NCBI GenBank assembly: GCA_004556055.1
Contig: SFIW01000037.1
Span: forward strand, 1 to 22,909
From: Planctomycetaceae bacterium
Lineage (GTDB): Bacteria; Planctomycetota; Planctomycetia; Pirellulales; Thermoguttaceae
Length of the DNA: 22,909 nucleotides
Direction: 5' to 3'
Below, piece after piece: positions 16,969-22,909 of the stretch. Position 1 is the first letter of the stretch. Each line of letters starts with the position of its first letter. The notes under the pieces were generated by a model. That model made no database searches, was not told the origin of the DNA, and saw nothing but the letters and a program-made list of their open reading frames with translations. The position numbers and the translations under genes are program-made.

Positions 16969-17310
16969 TGAAGAGTGGGATCCTAGCGGAAGGAAAACGC
17001 GACGTGTAAGATGGTGAAAACGACGTCATGAACCGATTTCTGGGGTATGTAATATAAAAGGCGGATATTCGTCAAGAGCAATCGCGTCATAAAGGAAAAA
17101 TTGGCAAATACAAAAAAAAGGTGAAAAATCAAGTAGATTAAAGCTTTCGGGGTTGAATTGTTTGTCGAAATTGATAAACTTATGAAAATCAAGAAACTAT
17201 AGTGAAAATTTCGAGACGTTGGCGGCGACGCACGACGGGTTATCGATATTTGCATATTGTTTAGAAAAGACGTCCGCATAGCGGCAAGGTCACGTGACGG
17301 CGGCGTCTAA

Positions 17311-17339
17311 CGCTGTTTTTTCCAAGGTGGGAAAAAGCG
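17311..17339 (+). promoter_or_regulatory. Hairpin in the rpsA upstream region
   Basis: 17317-17323 (TTTTTCC) pairs with 17330-17336 (GGAAAAA, allowing one slip) across a 6-nt loop, and CGC (17311-17313) pairs with GCG (17337-17339) past a 3-nt bulge. It lies about 115 nt before the rpsA start. S1 is known to autoregulate through its structured leader in E. coli; whether that applies here is inference. Confidence 0.25.
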
Positions 17340-17440
17340 TTTGTAACCTTCACCTCGTTTTTTATTGAGGACGGGCGTTTGACTCTTGCGTCGCATAATG
17401 CGGCGGAACGCGACGTACGTCTGATAAACGACCTTATTTT

Positions 17441-17444
17441 AGGA
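17441..17444 (+). promoter_or_regulatory. Ribosome binding site deciding the rpsA start
   Basis: AGGA lies 9 nt before GTG at 17454. The alternative in-frame TTG at 17379 has no ribosome site and would add 25 residues lacking S1 character. Confidence 0.6.
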
Positions 17445-17453
17445 TTTTTTGAA

Positions 17454-19223
17454 GTGGTTAATCGTACCCTGGTTCGCGGTTTAAACGACGGCGTCGAAGA
17501 ATTTATCGAACAGAACTATACCGACAGCGAAATTGACGAACTCATTAGCCAAGAAGTCGACCCTCAGCGCGATAAAATCGTCGACGGTCGCATCGTTCGT
17601 ATTGAAAACGAATTCGTCATTGTCGACGTCGGCGCGAAGAGCGAAGGCCTTATCCCCGTTTCCGAATGGGAAGAAGACGAAGAAGCGCCCAAAGTTGGCG
17701 ACACTGTGAAGGTGCTCGTCGAAGACACCGAAGACACGATGTCCGCCGAAGACGTCATGTATCGCGGAATGATCGTCCTTAGCAAGCGTAAGGCTGCGAA
17801 GATCGAAGCCTGGAACCGCATGATGGAAACGGTCAAAGAAGACGACGTGGTCGAAGGTAAGGTCTCTAAGAAGATCAAGGGCGGTTTGCTCGTCGATATC
17901 GGCGGCGTCAACGTCTTCCTTCCCGCCAGCCAGGTCGACGTTCGTCGTCCTGCCGACGTCAATGAATTCATCGACAAAACGATTCGTTGCGTCATCCTTA
18001 AAATCGACAGCGCTCGTCGCAACATCGTCGTCAGCCGTCGCGCTCTCATCGAAAAAGAACGCGCCGCCAAGAAGACCTTGCTCCTCAACGAACTCGAAGT
18101 CGGGCAGCGTCGCACTGGTACCGTCAAGAATATCGCCGAATTCGGCGCCTTCATTGATCTTGGCGGAATCGACGGTTTGCTCCACATTACCGATATGAGC
18201 TGGGGTCGCGTCACCGATCCTCGCGAAGTCGTCTCTATCGATCAGAAGATCGAGGTCGTCGTCCTGAACATCGATCATGAGAAGGAAAAGATCTCCCTCG
18301 GCCTCAAGCAGTTGACCGAATCTCCTTGGGCTTACGTCGAAGAGAAGTATCCCGTTGGATCGCGCGTTCACGGCACGGTCGTCAACGTTATGTCGTACGG
18401 CGCGTTTGTCAAGCTTGAAGAAGGCGTCGAAGGTCTCGTTCACATTAGCGAAATGAGCTGGACCAAGCGCATCTCTCATCCGAATGAGATTCTCCACAAC
18501 GGCGATGAAATCGACGTCGTCATTCTTGGCATCAACAAGGAAAAGCAGGAAATCTCTCTCGGCCTCAAGCAGACAATGAACAATCCTTGGGAGAACGTCG
18601 AAGAGAAGTATCCCGTTGGCGCGAAGGTCAAGGGCACTGTCCGCAACCTCACCAATTACGGCGCGTTCGTCGAGCTCGAAGAGGGCGTCGACGGTCTCCT
18701 TCATATCTCCGACATGAGCTGGGTTCGCAAGATTACTCATCCGAGCGAAGTCGTTCGTAAGAACGAAGAGATCGAATGCGTCGTCACCAGCGTCGATAAG
18801 AAGAATCGCCGCATTGCGCTCGGTCTCAAGCAAATGACCGAAGATCCGTGGGTTTCCCGTATTCCTTCCAAGTACCACACCGGCGACCGCGTCGTCGGCA
18901 AGGTCACGAAGATCACCAACTTCGGCGTTTTCGTCTCCCTCGAAGACGATCTCGAAGGTCTTCTCCACATTTCCGAATTGGCCAACCACAAGGTTGAAAA
19001 TCCGGAAGACGTCGTCAAAGTCGACGATGAAATCGAGGTCGTCGTCCTTCGCGTCGACGTCGCCGATCGTAAGATCGGTCTCTCTCGCAAACGAGCCGAG
19101 AGCAATGAAGAAGTTCCCGCCGAGGAAGAACCCGCTCCTTCTCCCACCGTTCGCCAGAACTTCAAGCCCAGCGAACTCAAGGGCGGTACCAACGATTCTG
19201 GTCCTCTCTTCTCCGTGAACTGA
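17454..19223 (+). CDS. rpsA: 30S ribosomal protein S1, six S1 domains
   Basis: S1 binds mRNA on the 30S subunit and helps translation start. The 589-residue protein (GTG start, MVNRTLVRGL) has six OB-fold S1 repeats beginning near residues 39, 128, 215, 299, 386 and 475. Repeats 3 to 6 are closest to each other, with the pattern VxGxVxNxxxYGAFVxLEEGVxGLxHISxMSW. The tail (from about 550) is acidic then basic and probably disordered. Six domains is the full-length E. coli-like form. The frame is open to a TTG at 17379, but the GTG is better placed behind AGGA and begins with the usual start region. Codons differ from neighbouring genes (more CTC, CGT, AAG, GAA and GTC), typical of a highly expressed gene. 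A strong terminator follows. Confidence 0.95.
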   Translation: MVNRTLVRGLNDGVEEFIEQNYTDSEIDELISQEVDPQRDKIVDGRIVRIENEFVIVDVGAKSEGLIPVSEWEEDEEAPKVGDTVKVLVEDTEDTMSAEDVMYRGMIVLSKRKAAKIEAWNRMMETVKEDDVVEGKVSKKIKGGLLVDIGGVNVFLPASQVDVRRPADVNEFIDKTIRCVILKIDSARRNIVVSRRALIEKERAAKKTLLLNELEVGQRRTGTVKNIAEFGAFIDLGGIDGLLHITDMSWGRVTDPREVVSIDQKIEVVVLNIDHEKEKISLGLKQLTESPWAYVEEKYPVGSRVHGTVVNVMSYGAFVKLEEGVEGLVHISEMSWTKRISHPNEILHNGDEIDVVILGINKEKQEISLGLKQTMNNPWENVEEKYPVGAKVKGTVRNLTNYGAFVELEEGVDGLLHISDMSWVRKITHPSEVVRKNEEIECVVTSVDKKNRRIALGLKQMTEDPWVSRIPSKYHTGDRVVGKVTKITNFGVFVSLEDDLEGLLHISELANHKVENPEDVVKVDDEIEVVVLRVDVADRKIGLSRKRAESNEEVPAEEEPAPSPTVRQNFKPSELKGGTNDSGPLFSVN

Positions 19224-19247
19224 TCGACCATCGTTTATGAGACAATT

Positions 19248-19280
19248 AGGGAAGCTCCGGAAGGGGCTTCCTTTTCTTTT
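19248..19280 (+). terminator. Rho-independent terminator of rpsA
   Basis: GGAAGCTCC (19250-19258) pairs with GGGGCTTCC (19263-19271), with one G-U pair and a GGAA tetraloop, followed by TTTTCTTTT. It starts 25 nt after the rpsA stop. Confidence 0.88.
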
Positions 19281-19311
19281 GTCTTTGTCTTCTTTTTTTC
19301 GAGAAGGCGCC

Positions 19312-19339
19312 TTGCGAAACGATAGAACAAAGGTAAAAT
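19312..19339 (+). promoter_or_regulatory. Candidate promoter of tRNA-Arg
   Basis: TTGCGA (19312-19317) and TAAAAT (19334-19339) are 16 bp apart, 46 bp before the tRNA. The -10 lies in the 12-mer GTAAAATAGTAT also found on the minus strand before the ResB-CcsA gene. Confidence 0.4.
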
Positions 19340-19385
19340 AGTATCAACGCTTGGGTGGTCTGTTTGATCCGTGGTTTCTAAGCGT

Positions 19386-19459
<74 letters not shown>

Positions 19460-19466
19460 TTAAACA

Positions 19467-19496
19467 AAAAGGTCGGTTCTTTCGAATCGACCTTTT
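19467..19496 (+). terminator. Rho-independent terminator of tRNA-Arg
   Basis: AAAAGGTCGGTTC (19467-19479) pairs with GAATCGACCTTTT (19484-19496) with one G-U pair and a TTTC loop. It begins 8 nt after the tRNA. The A run on the left means it could also stop minus-strand transcripts. Confidence 0.85.
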
Positions 19497-19520
19497 CCCG
19501 TTTCTTGCCCTCTTGTGTCC

Positions 19521-19831
19521 CTATTCTTGCGCTTTCTTTCCTCGCTCTACGACGACAAATTTTACCCCGCGCGCTCCCCGTTCGCGTCGCAAGCGTCCCT
19601 TACGGCAAACGCGCCTAGCGTCCGCGCGATCGTCGAACGCGATTGCCCCAACCGTTCCGCTCTTCCCGTGATCTATTGATTCGGCGCGCGACGCAACTCC
19701 GAAATGATCTGCGTTTCCAACTCCGTCAAATCTGAATCGCCAGTATCGGGCGTTTTATACTCATTTAGGCCCGTTTCGTATTCATTTTTGAGCGTTTTAT
19801 ACTCATTTCGAGTTCTTTTCTTTCCATGAGA
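19521..19831 (-). pseudogene. Decayed winged-helix C-terminus of an unidentified gene
   Basis: Read on the minus strand, one frame gives three heptads (NEYKTLK, NEYETGL, NEYKTPD), then LTELETQIISELRRAPNQ, an amber codon at 19675-19673, then ITGRAERLGQSRSTIARTLGA in the same frame. About 19605-19615 the frame shifts, and the reading continues RKGRLRRERGARGVKFVVVE to a stop at 19523-19521. Together these make a full winged helix: helix 1, helix 2, recognition helix (SRSTIARTL) and the basic wing. Such domains end many AlbA_2/RecG-like and other regulators. No start codon or N-terminal domain remains; a stop lies at 19834-19832. The match in sense across both breaks is the evidence; the parent family is inferred. 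Confidence 0.65.
19751..19808 (-). repeat. Three tandem 21-bp repeats in the pseudogene
   Basis: The plus-strand units begin at 19751, 19772 and 19793 with cores CGTTTTATACTCATTT, CGTTTCGTATTCATTT and CGTTTTATACTCATTT. The exact 21-bp period equals seven codons and encodes a heptad (NEYKT-like) in the pseudogene frame. Confidence 0.8.
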
Positions 19832-20055
19832 CTAGTATAAATAGCTCGCGCTTTAACCGGCAAAACATAGAATTTTTGGAAAGTAATAGATGCAGTTATT
19901 GTGTTTAGTCGCGATTGTTTATATGATTTAGAAGAGAGTAGGTTATTTATTAATTTCACTATTCTTAAAGTTAGAAATTTTATGACGACATTCCCATGAG
20001 TTAGGAAGGCGCTCCGCCTTCTTGCGGACTTAGTATTTCGTACTGGAGACGCATT
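19832..20055. other. AT-rich gap before the first DUF1559 gene
   Basis: No gene was recognised here. About 19860-19990 is much more AT-rich than the rest of the window. A minus-strand open frame crossing it (19765-19959, GTG start) has a composition typical of AT-rich noise and overlaps the pseudogene in another frame. The only clear structure is the hairpin at 20005-20021. Confidence 0.5.
20005..20021 (+). promoter_or_regulatory. Hairpin upstream of DUF1559 gene 1
   Basis: GAAGGCG (20005-20011) pairs perfectly with CGCCTTC (20015-20021) across a 3-nt loop, 34 nt before the start codon. No U tract follows, so it is more likely a leader structure than a terminator. Confidence 0.4.
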
Positions 20056-21213
20056 ATGATGAAAACTTCTTTGAAGAGATCTCGCGACGGTTTTACCCTT
20101 GTCGAGCTGTTGGTCGTCATCGCTATTATCGGAATCTTAATAGGCCTTCTCTTGCCCGCGGTTCAGGCGGCCCGCGAGGCCGCGCGTAGGATGCAATGCA
20201 CCAACAATATGAAACAATTTGTCTTGGCGATGCATAATCACCACGACGTCTTCAATTATCTACCTTCTCAACATGCATGGGGCTCCGGGGTGAAGTCGAG
20301 CGATTTTAGCGTTCACTATCAGCTCCTTCCCTTTATCGAACAAGCGGCGTTGAAGTCGGCGATCGACGGGAACGACTCGATCACCCAGCCGTGGCTTCCT
20401 TCGTCCGACGGTAGCGAGGCGTGGGAGATTCGCACGACGAAAATCGACGCGTTCCTGTGTCCCTCCGATCCTCAAGGGGGCGAGTTGGTGCGCGAAGGCG
20501 TCGCGCATAATCACGACGGACGACCAACGAATATCGTCTACTGCATGGGCGATATTGTCTGCCGACTCGACTACATGAACGACAGTCCTTACACGACGGT
20601 TTCCGACGGCGCGGGAGGAACGAAACGCGTTGGAAAAAGTTCCGGCGAAGGGGACTGTACGCACCGTTCTCTCTTCTTTTTCTTCGATCGCAAGAATCTG
20701 GCGTTTGCAACCGACGGCACGAGCAGTACGATCGCGTGTTCCGAGGTCGTAACGGGCAACTGGGACAACGACAAGATTCTCGGCGGCGTCGGATATTATC
20801 CCGGCTTTGACGGCGCAGGGTGGGATTGTCAGCCCGCGCTCTGCTTGAATCAGCGCGACCCGAACGATCGCACGCGTTATTCCTGCAAGACGGTCGATCA
20901 TCCGCGCGGGGGAAACTACCTTGAATGTCAACCAATCTTCGGCGGATTCACCGCCGTTTTGCCGCCGAACGCGCCAACCTGCTTTAAGTACGATCGCGAA
21001 CAAGGACAGGTCGCGCTTATGCCGCCGACAAGCTTCCATTCAGGGGGCGTCAACGTTGGAATGCTCGACGGTTCGGTGCGTTTCGTTTCCGACACGATCG
21101 ACACGAACGGAGCGAAATATACGCTCACGGGGCGTTATCAAACCGGGAAGAGCTCCCTTGGCGTTTGGGGGGCGATGGGGTCCCCGAACGGCGGTGAGAC
21201 GGTAAGTCTTTGA
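20056..21213 (+). CDS. DUF1559 pilin-like protein (gene 1)
   Basis: DUF1559 proteins are abundant in planctomycetes and resemble type II/IV pseudopilins: prepilin peptidase would cut after the Gly of DGFTLVE, leaving a methylated Phe and a hydrophobic helix. Here residues about 12-34 carry FTLVELLVVIAIIGILIGL, followed by PAVQAAREAARRMQCTNNMKQ, which defines the family. The 385-residue protein ends with the H-x9-DG motif (HSGGVNVGMLDG) and GVWGAMG. Many Cys in the exported domain suggest disulfides. GGAG lies 7 nt before ATG 20056; a second ATG follows at once. It is the first of three such genes in a row. The exact role of the family is not established; cell-surface or secretion pseudopilin is the usual inference. 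Confidence 0.93.
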   Translation: MMKTSLKRSRDGFTLVELLVVIAIIGILIGLLLPAVQAAREAARRMQCTNNMKQFVLAMHNHHDVFNYLPSQHAWGSGVKSSDFSVHYQLLPFIEQAALKSAIDGNDSITQPWLPSSDGSEAWEIRTTKIDAFLCPSDPQGGELVREGVAHNHDGRPTNIVYCMGDIVCRLDYMNDSPYTTVSDGAGGTKRVGKSSGEGDCTHRSLFFFFDRKNLAFATDGTSSTIACSEVVTGNWDNDKILGGVGYYPGFDGAGWDCQPALCLNQRDPNDRTRYSCKTVDHPRGGNYLECQPIFGGFTAVLPPNAPTCFKYDREQGQVALMPPTSFHSGGVNVGMLDGSVRFVSDTIDTNGAKYTLTGRYQTGKSSLGVWGAMGSPNGGETVSL

Positions 21214-21302
21214 CCTGGATTTGAGGAACGTTTTCGCGTTGGAGAGCGTCCACGTTTCGCGGAATTATTTATTTTATTTTGAACTAAACGTTGATTCAAC
21301 GG

Positions 21303-21331
21303 GAGACGCGGTCGAGGAATCGACGCGTCTC
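21303..21331 (+). promoter_or_regulatory. Hairpin between DUF1559 genes 1 and 2
   Basis: GAGACGCG (21303-21310) and TCGA (21312-21315) pair with TCGA (21320-21323) and CGCGTCTC (21324-21331), with one bulged G and a GGAA loop. It ends 37 nt before gene 2. It could end gene 1 transcripts weakly (TTCATCGTTTCG follows) or be a leader structure of gene 2. Confidence 0.5.
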
Positions 21332-21355
21332 TCTTCATCGTTTCGATTTCGTCAT

Positions 21356-21360
21356 AGGAG
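21356..21360 (+). promoter_or_regulatory. Ribosome binding site deciding the DUF1559 gene 2 start
   Basis: AGGAG lies 8 nt before ATG 21369. The frame is open to 21291, but that longer form would place 26 extra residues, including the hairpin sequence, before the pilin signal. Confidence 0.8.
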
Positions 21361-21368
21361 TTATCAGA

Positions 21369-22472
21369 ATGAAAAAACGTTTTTCTTCATCGTATCGAGG
21401 CTTTACGCTTGTCGAACTGCTGGTCGTCATAGCAATTATCGGTATCTTAATCGGTCTTTTGCTCCCGGCGGTTCAAGCGGCGCGTGAAGCGGCGCGAAGA
21501 ATGCAGTGCACGAACAATCTCAAGCAGATCGGCATTGCGCTTCATAACTATCACGACACGAACGGAGCGTTTCCTCCGCAACGCACGTCGCCGAGCGACG
21601 CAAACGCAGGCCTATCCGCTGGCTGGGGCGTCGTGAGTTTTTACGTCGCGCTCTATCCGTTCATCGAACAGGGAGCGCGCTGGAATGCGGTCATGGCGGA
21701 AGGGGATCGGGATCATAAATTCGAAAGCTGGCGACTCGTCTGGCTTTGCGAAGGTTCTCAGTTCCGCGGCTTAATCCCCGGTCTAGGATGCCCGAGCGAC
21801 GCGTCGGCGACGCAGAAAAGTTATATGAATGAAGCGCAGTACGGCAGCTACGCGGGCAGCGTCGGCGACGCGGCGGCGAATACCGCGGAATCGCAGACGA
21901 ATACGCGCGGTTTCTTTGCCGGCGGTTGCGGCGGCTCGAACTCGTGGTCAAATCTCAAGTGTCGCAATATGTCGGCGATTACCGACGGTACTTCCAACAC
22001 CCTGGCGGTTGCTGAAATCGTCGTCGGGAGCTCCAGCGGCAATAATCGCGTGAAGGGCGGTTACATTCAGTATAGCGGTTCCCCGAACGGCTGCTTGGCG
22101 AAGGTCGACACGAACGACCGCAACGTCTACGCTTCCGGCAATTACTTCTACGATTCGCGCGGTATGGTTCATACGGACGGTCGCAACCACATCCTTGGAA
22201 TTAATACGATCCTTCCGCCGAATTCTCCTTCTTGCGCTTTCTCGGGCGCGTCGATCCAGCACGCGGGCGGATACTGGAGCGCGTCAAGCAATCACTCGGG
22301 CGGAATCAACGGTCTTCGCGCGGACGGTTCGGTCGCGTTTATCTCGGAAACGGTCGACTGCGGCTCTCGACTCGGCGAGGATTGGTCGACGGGTGAATGC
22401 ACCGGCAAATCTCCATTCGGCGTCTGGGGCGCGATGGGCACGATAGCCGGCGGCGAGAGCACGGCCCTCTGA
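21369..22472 (+). CDS. DUF1559 pilin-like protein (gene 2)
   Basis: This 367-residue pseudopilin-like protein begins MKKRFSSSYRG, with predicted prepilin cleavage before FTLVELLVVIAIIGIL at about residue 12. The family block PAVQAAREAARRMQCTNNLKQ follows, then IGIALHNYHDTNGAFPP. The exported domain has ITDGTSNTLAVAEIV, a typical DUF1559 stretch, and the C-terminal H-x9-DG motif (HSGGINGLRADG), then GVWGAMGTIAGGE. It is read in the same direction as gene 1, 155 bp downstream. The first 50 residues match gene 1 closely while the exported domains differ widely, so the genes are old duplicates with a constrained N-terminus. A strong terminator follows. Confidence 0.94.
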   Translation: MKKRFSSSYRGFTLVELLVVIAIIGILIGLLLPAVQAAREAARRMQCTNNLKQIGIALHNYHDTNGAFPPQRTSPSDANAGLSAGWGVVSFYVALYPFIEQGARWNAVMAEGDRDHKFESWRLVWLCEGSQFRGLIPGLGCPSDASATQKSYMNEAQYGSYAGSVGDAAANTAESQTNTRGFFAGGCGGSNSWSNLKCRNMSAITDGTSNTLAVAEIVVGSSSGNNRVKGGYIQYSGSPNGCLAKVDTNDRNVYASGNYFYDSRGMVHTDGRNHILGINTILPPNSPSCAFSGASIQHAGGYWSASSNHSGGINGLRADGSVAFISETVDCGSRLGEDWSTGECTGKSPFGVWGAMGTIAGGESTAL

Positions 22473-22491
22473 ACCTAACTTTTTATAACAT

Positions 22492-22533
22492 AATAAAGGG
22501 CGTCTTTCACGCGAAGGCGTCCTTTATTTTTTT
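22492..22533 (+). terminator. Rho-independent terminator of DUF1559 gene 2
   Basis: A 16-bp stem (22492-22507 with 22513-22528, four G-U pairs, 5-nt loop) runs into a T tract from 22527. It starts 20 nt after the stop codon, so gene 3 needs its own promoter. Confidence 0.9.
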
Positions 22534-22779
22534 CGAAATTTCTTGAAATCTTTGCGAAACCCACGCCTCCTTTCGCGGTTATACGATTAGATTGATTTGC
22601 CTCCGTCGTCCCGTTACCTCGACTTGCTATTCTTAATTTATTGGGGGACGCTGACATTTCAGCTATTTTTGTTTTCTCAACCTACGGCGTTATTGCGTAT
22701 TTACGCAGCGGTTGGGGAAGTACGCGCTCAAAGCGCCCTCATTTTGAAAGATTCTTTTAAAGGACGATAGGACAAGAAG
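22534..22779 (+). other. Leader region of DUF1559 gene 3
   Basis: With the terminator this makes a 307-bp gap without a gene. It holds a 5-bp stem TGCGT/ACGCA near 22694-22706 and a hairpin GCGCT-CAA-AGCGC at 22724-22736, 43 nt before the gene 3 start. No clear -35/-10 pair was found. A minus-strand frame at 22475-22657 includes the terminator and was not called. Confidence 0.45.
22724..22736 (+). promoter_or_regulatory. Hairpin upstream of DUF1559 gene 3
   Basis: GCGCT pairs with AGCGC across a CAA loop, 43 nt before the ATG at 22780. No U tract follows directly. Confidence 0.3.
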
Positions 22780-22909
22780 ATGAGTAAACGAATATCTTCT
22801 CTTAGGGGCTTCACCCTCGTCGAGCTGCTGGTCGTTATTGCGATCATCGGTATTTTGATCGGTTTGCTTCTCCCTGCAGTTCAGGCAGCGCGCGAAGCGG
22901 CGCGGCGTA
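22780..22909 (+). CDS. DUF1559 pilin-like protein (gene 3, 5' part only)
   Basis: The window ends 43 codons into this gene. The visible part begins MSKRISSLRG, then the prepilin cleavage site and FTLVELLVVIAIIGIL, then PAVQAAREAARR, the same family block as in the two genes before it. AGGA lies 7 nt before the ATG. The exported domain lies outside the window, so its length and H-x9-DG motif cannot be checked. It is the third gene in the same direction, and the array may continue. Confidence 0.9.
   Translation, partial: MSKRISSLRGFTLVELLVVIAIIGILIGLLLPAVQAAREAARR

Larger units (their letters stand above)
16969..17453. other. Divergent intergenic region between the barrel protein and rpsA
   Basis: No convincing gene is seen in these 485 bp. 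About 17040-17220 is strongly AT-rich compared with its surroundings. It should hold promoters for both flanking genes: a minus-strand TTGACG at 17075-17070 is a possible -35 for the barrel protein, without a good -10. On the rpsA side lie the palindrome GTCACGTGAC (17289-17298) and a hairpin at 17311-17339. A minus-strand open frame of 98 codons (16983-17279) lacks a credible protein pattern and was not called. Confidence 0.5.

Noticed and set aside
16983..17279. 98-codon minus-strand frame in the AT-rich gap before rpsA
   Set aside because: Its composition is that of translated AT-rich DNA, and it shows no domain.
17481..18989. 502-codon minus-strand frame opposite rpsA
   Set aside because: It is antisense of S1; its repetitive Asp/Phe/Val content mirrors the S1 repeats.
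19765..19959. 64-codon minus-strand frame (GTG start) before DUF1559 gene 1
   Set aside because: It overlaps the winged-helix remnant in another frame and shows no homology pattern; the heptad frame explains the repeat better.
22475..22657. 60-codon minus-strand frame after DUF1559 gene 2
   Set aside because: It is built largely from the terminator and its flanks.

Overview
The window looks like chromosomal DNA from a planctomycete (Planctomycetota). The strongest sign is a tandem set of DUF1559 proteins at the right end: each has a type IV pilin-like N-terminus running into the LLLPAVQAAREAARRMQC block, and the two complete ones end in an H-x9-DG motif. A fused ResB-CcsA haem-handling protein, codons rich in CGC/GCG/TCG, and an ExbD next to a TPR protein fit the same group. 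No phage, transposase, CRISPR array or defence operon was seen.

Layout. (1) 1-205 is the 3' end of an unidentified plus-strand gene; a bidirectional terminator (284-324) separates it from the next gene. (2) From 342 to 16968 every gene is on the minus strand. In transcription order: a putative outer-membrane beta-barrel protein, RsmE, two tandem MATE transporters, ExbD, a secreted TPR protein, SerS, a small two-helix membrane protein, and a 2127-residue cytochrome c maturation protein (ResB-CcsA fusion) with twelve 12-residue repeats. (3) 16969-17453 is a divergent, partly AT-rich intergenic region. (4) The plus strand then carries ribosomal protein S1 (six S1 domains, best start a GTG at 17454), its terminator, tRNA-Arg(UCG) and that tRNA's terminator. 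(5) 19521-19831 holds a decayed minus-strand gene remnant: a winged-helix C-terminus broken by an amber codon and a frameshift. (6) 20056 to the end carries three DUF1559 genes, the third cut by the window edge.

How the genes relate. Most are housekeeping: translation (SerS, S1, RsmE, tRNA-Arg), cytochrome c assembly, and envelope functions (MATE efflux, ExbD/TPR, outer membrane protein, pseudopilins). The ExbD-TPR pair and the two MATE genes are close enough for co-transcription. No single operon unites the region.

The least ordinary points are the repeat-expanded giant ResB-CcsA protein and its possible switch-like leader RNA, the unannotated winged-helix pseudogene with its 21-bp heptad-coding repeat, a hairpin at a similar distance before each of the three DUF1559 genes, an ExbD with no ExbB partner in view, and a U-U mismatch in the tRNA-Arg acceptor stem. 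I found no convincing new multi-gene system. All family assignments come from reading motifs by eye, without database searches.
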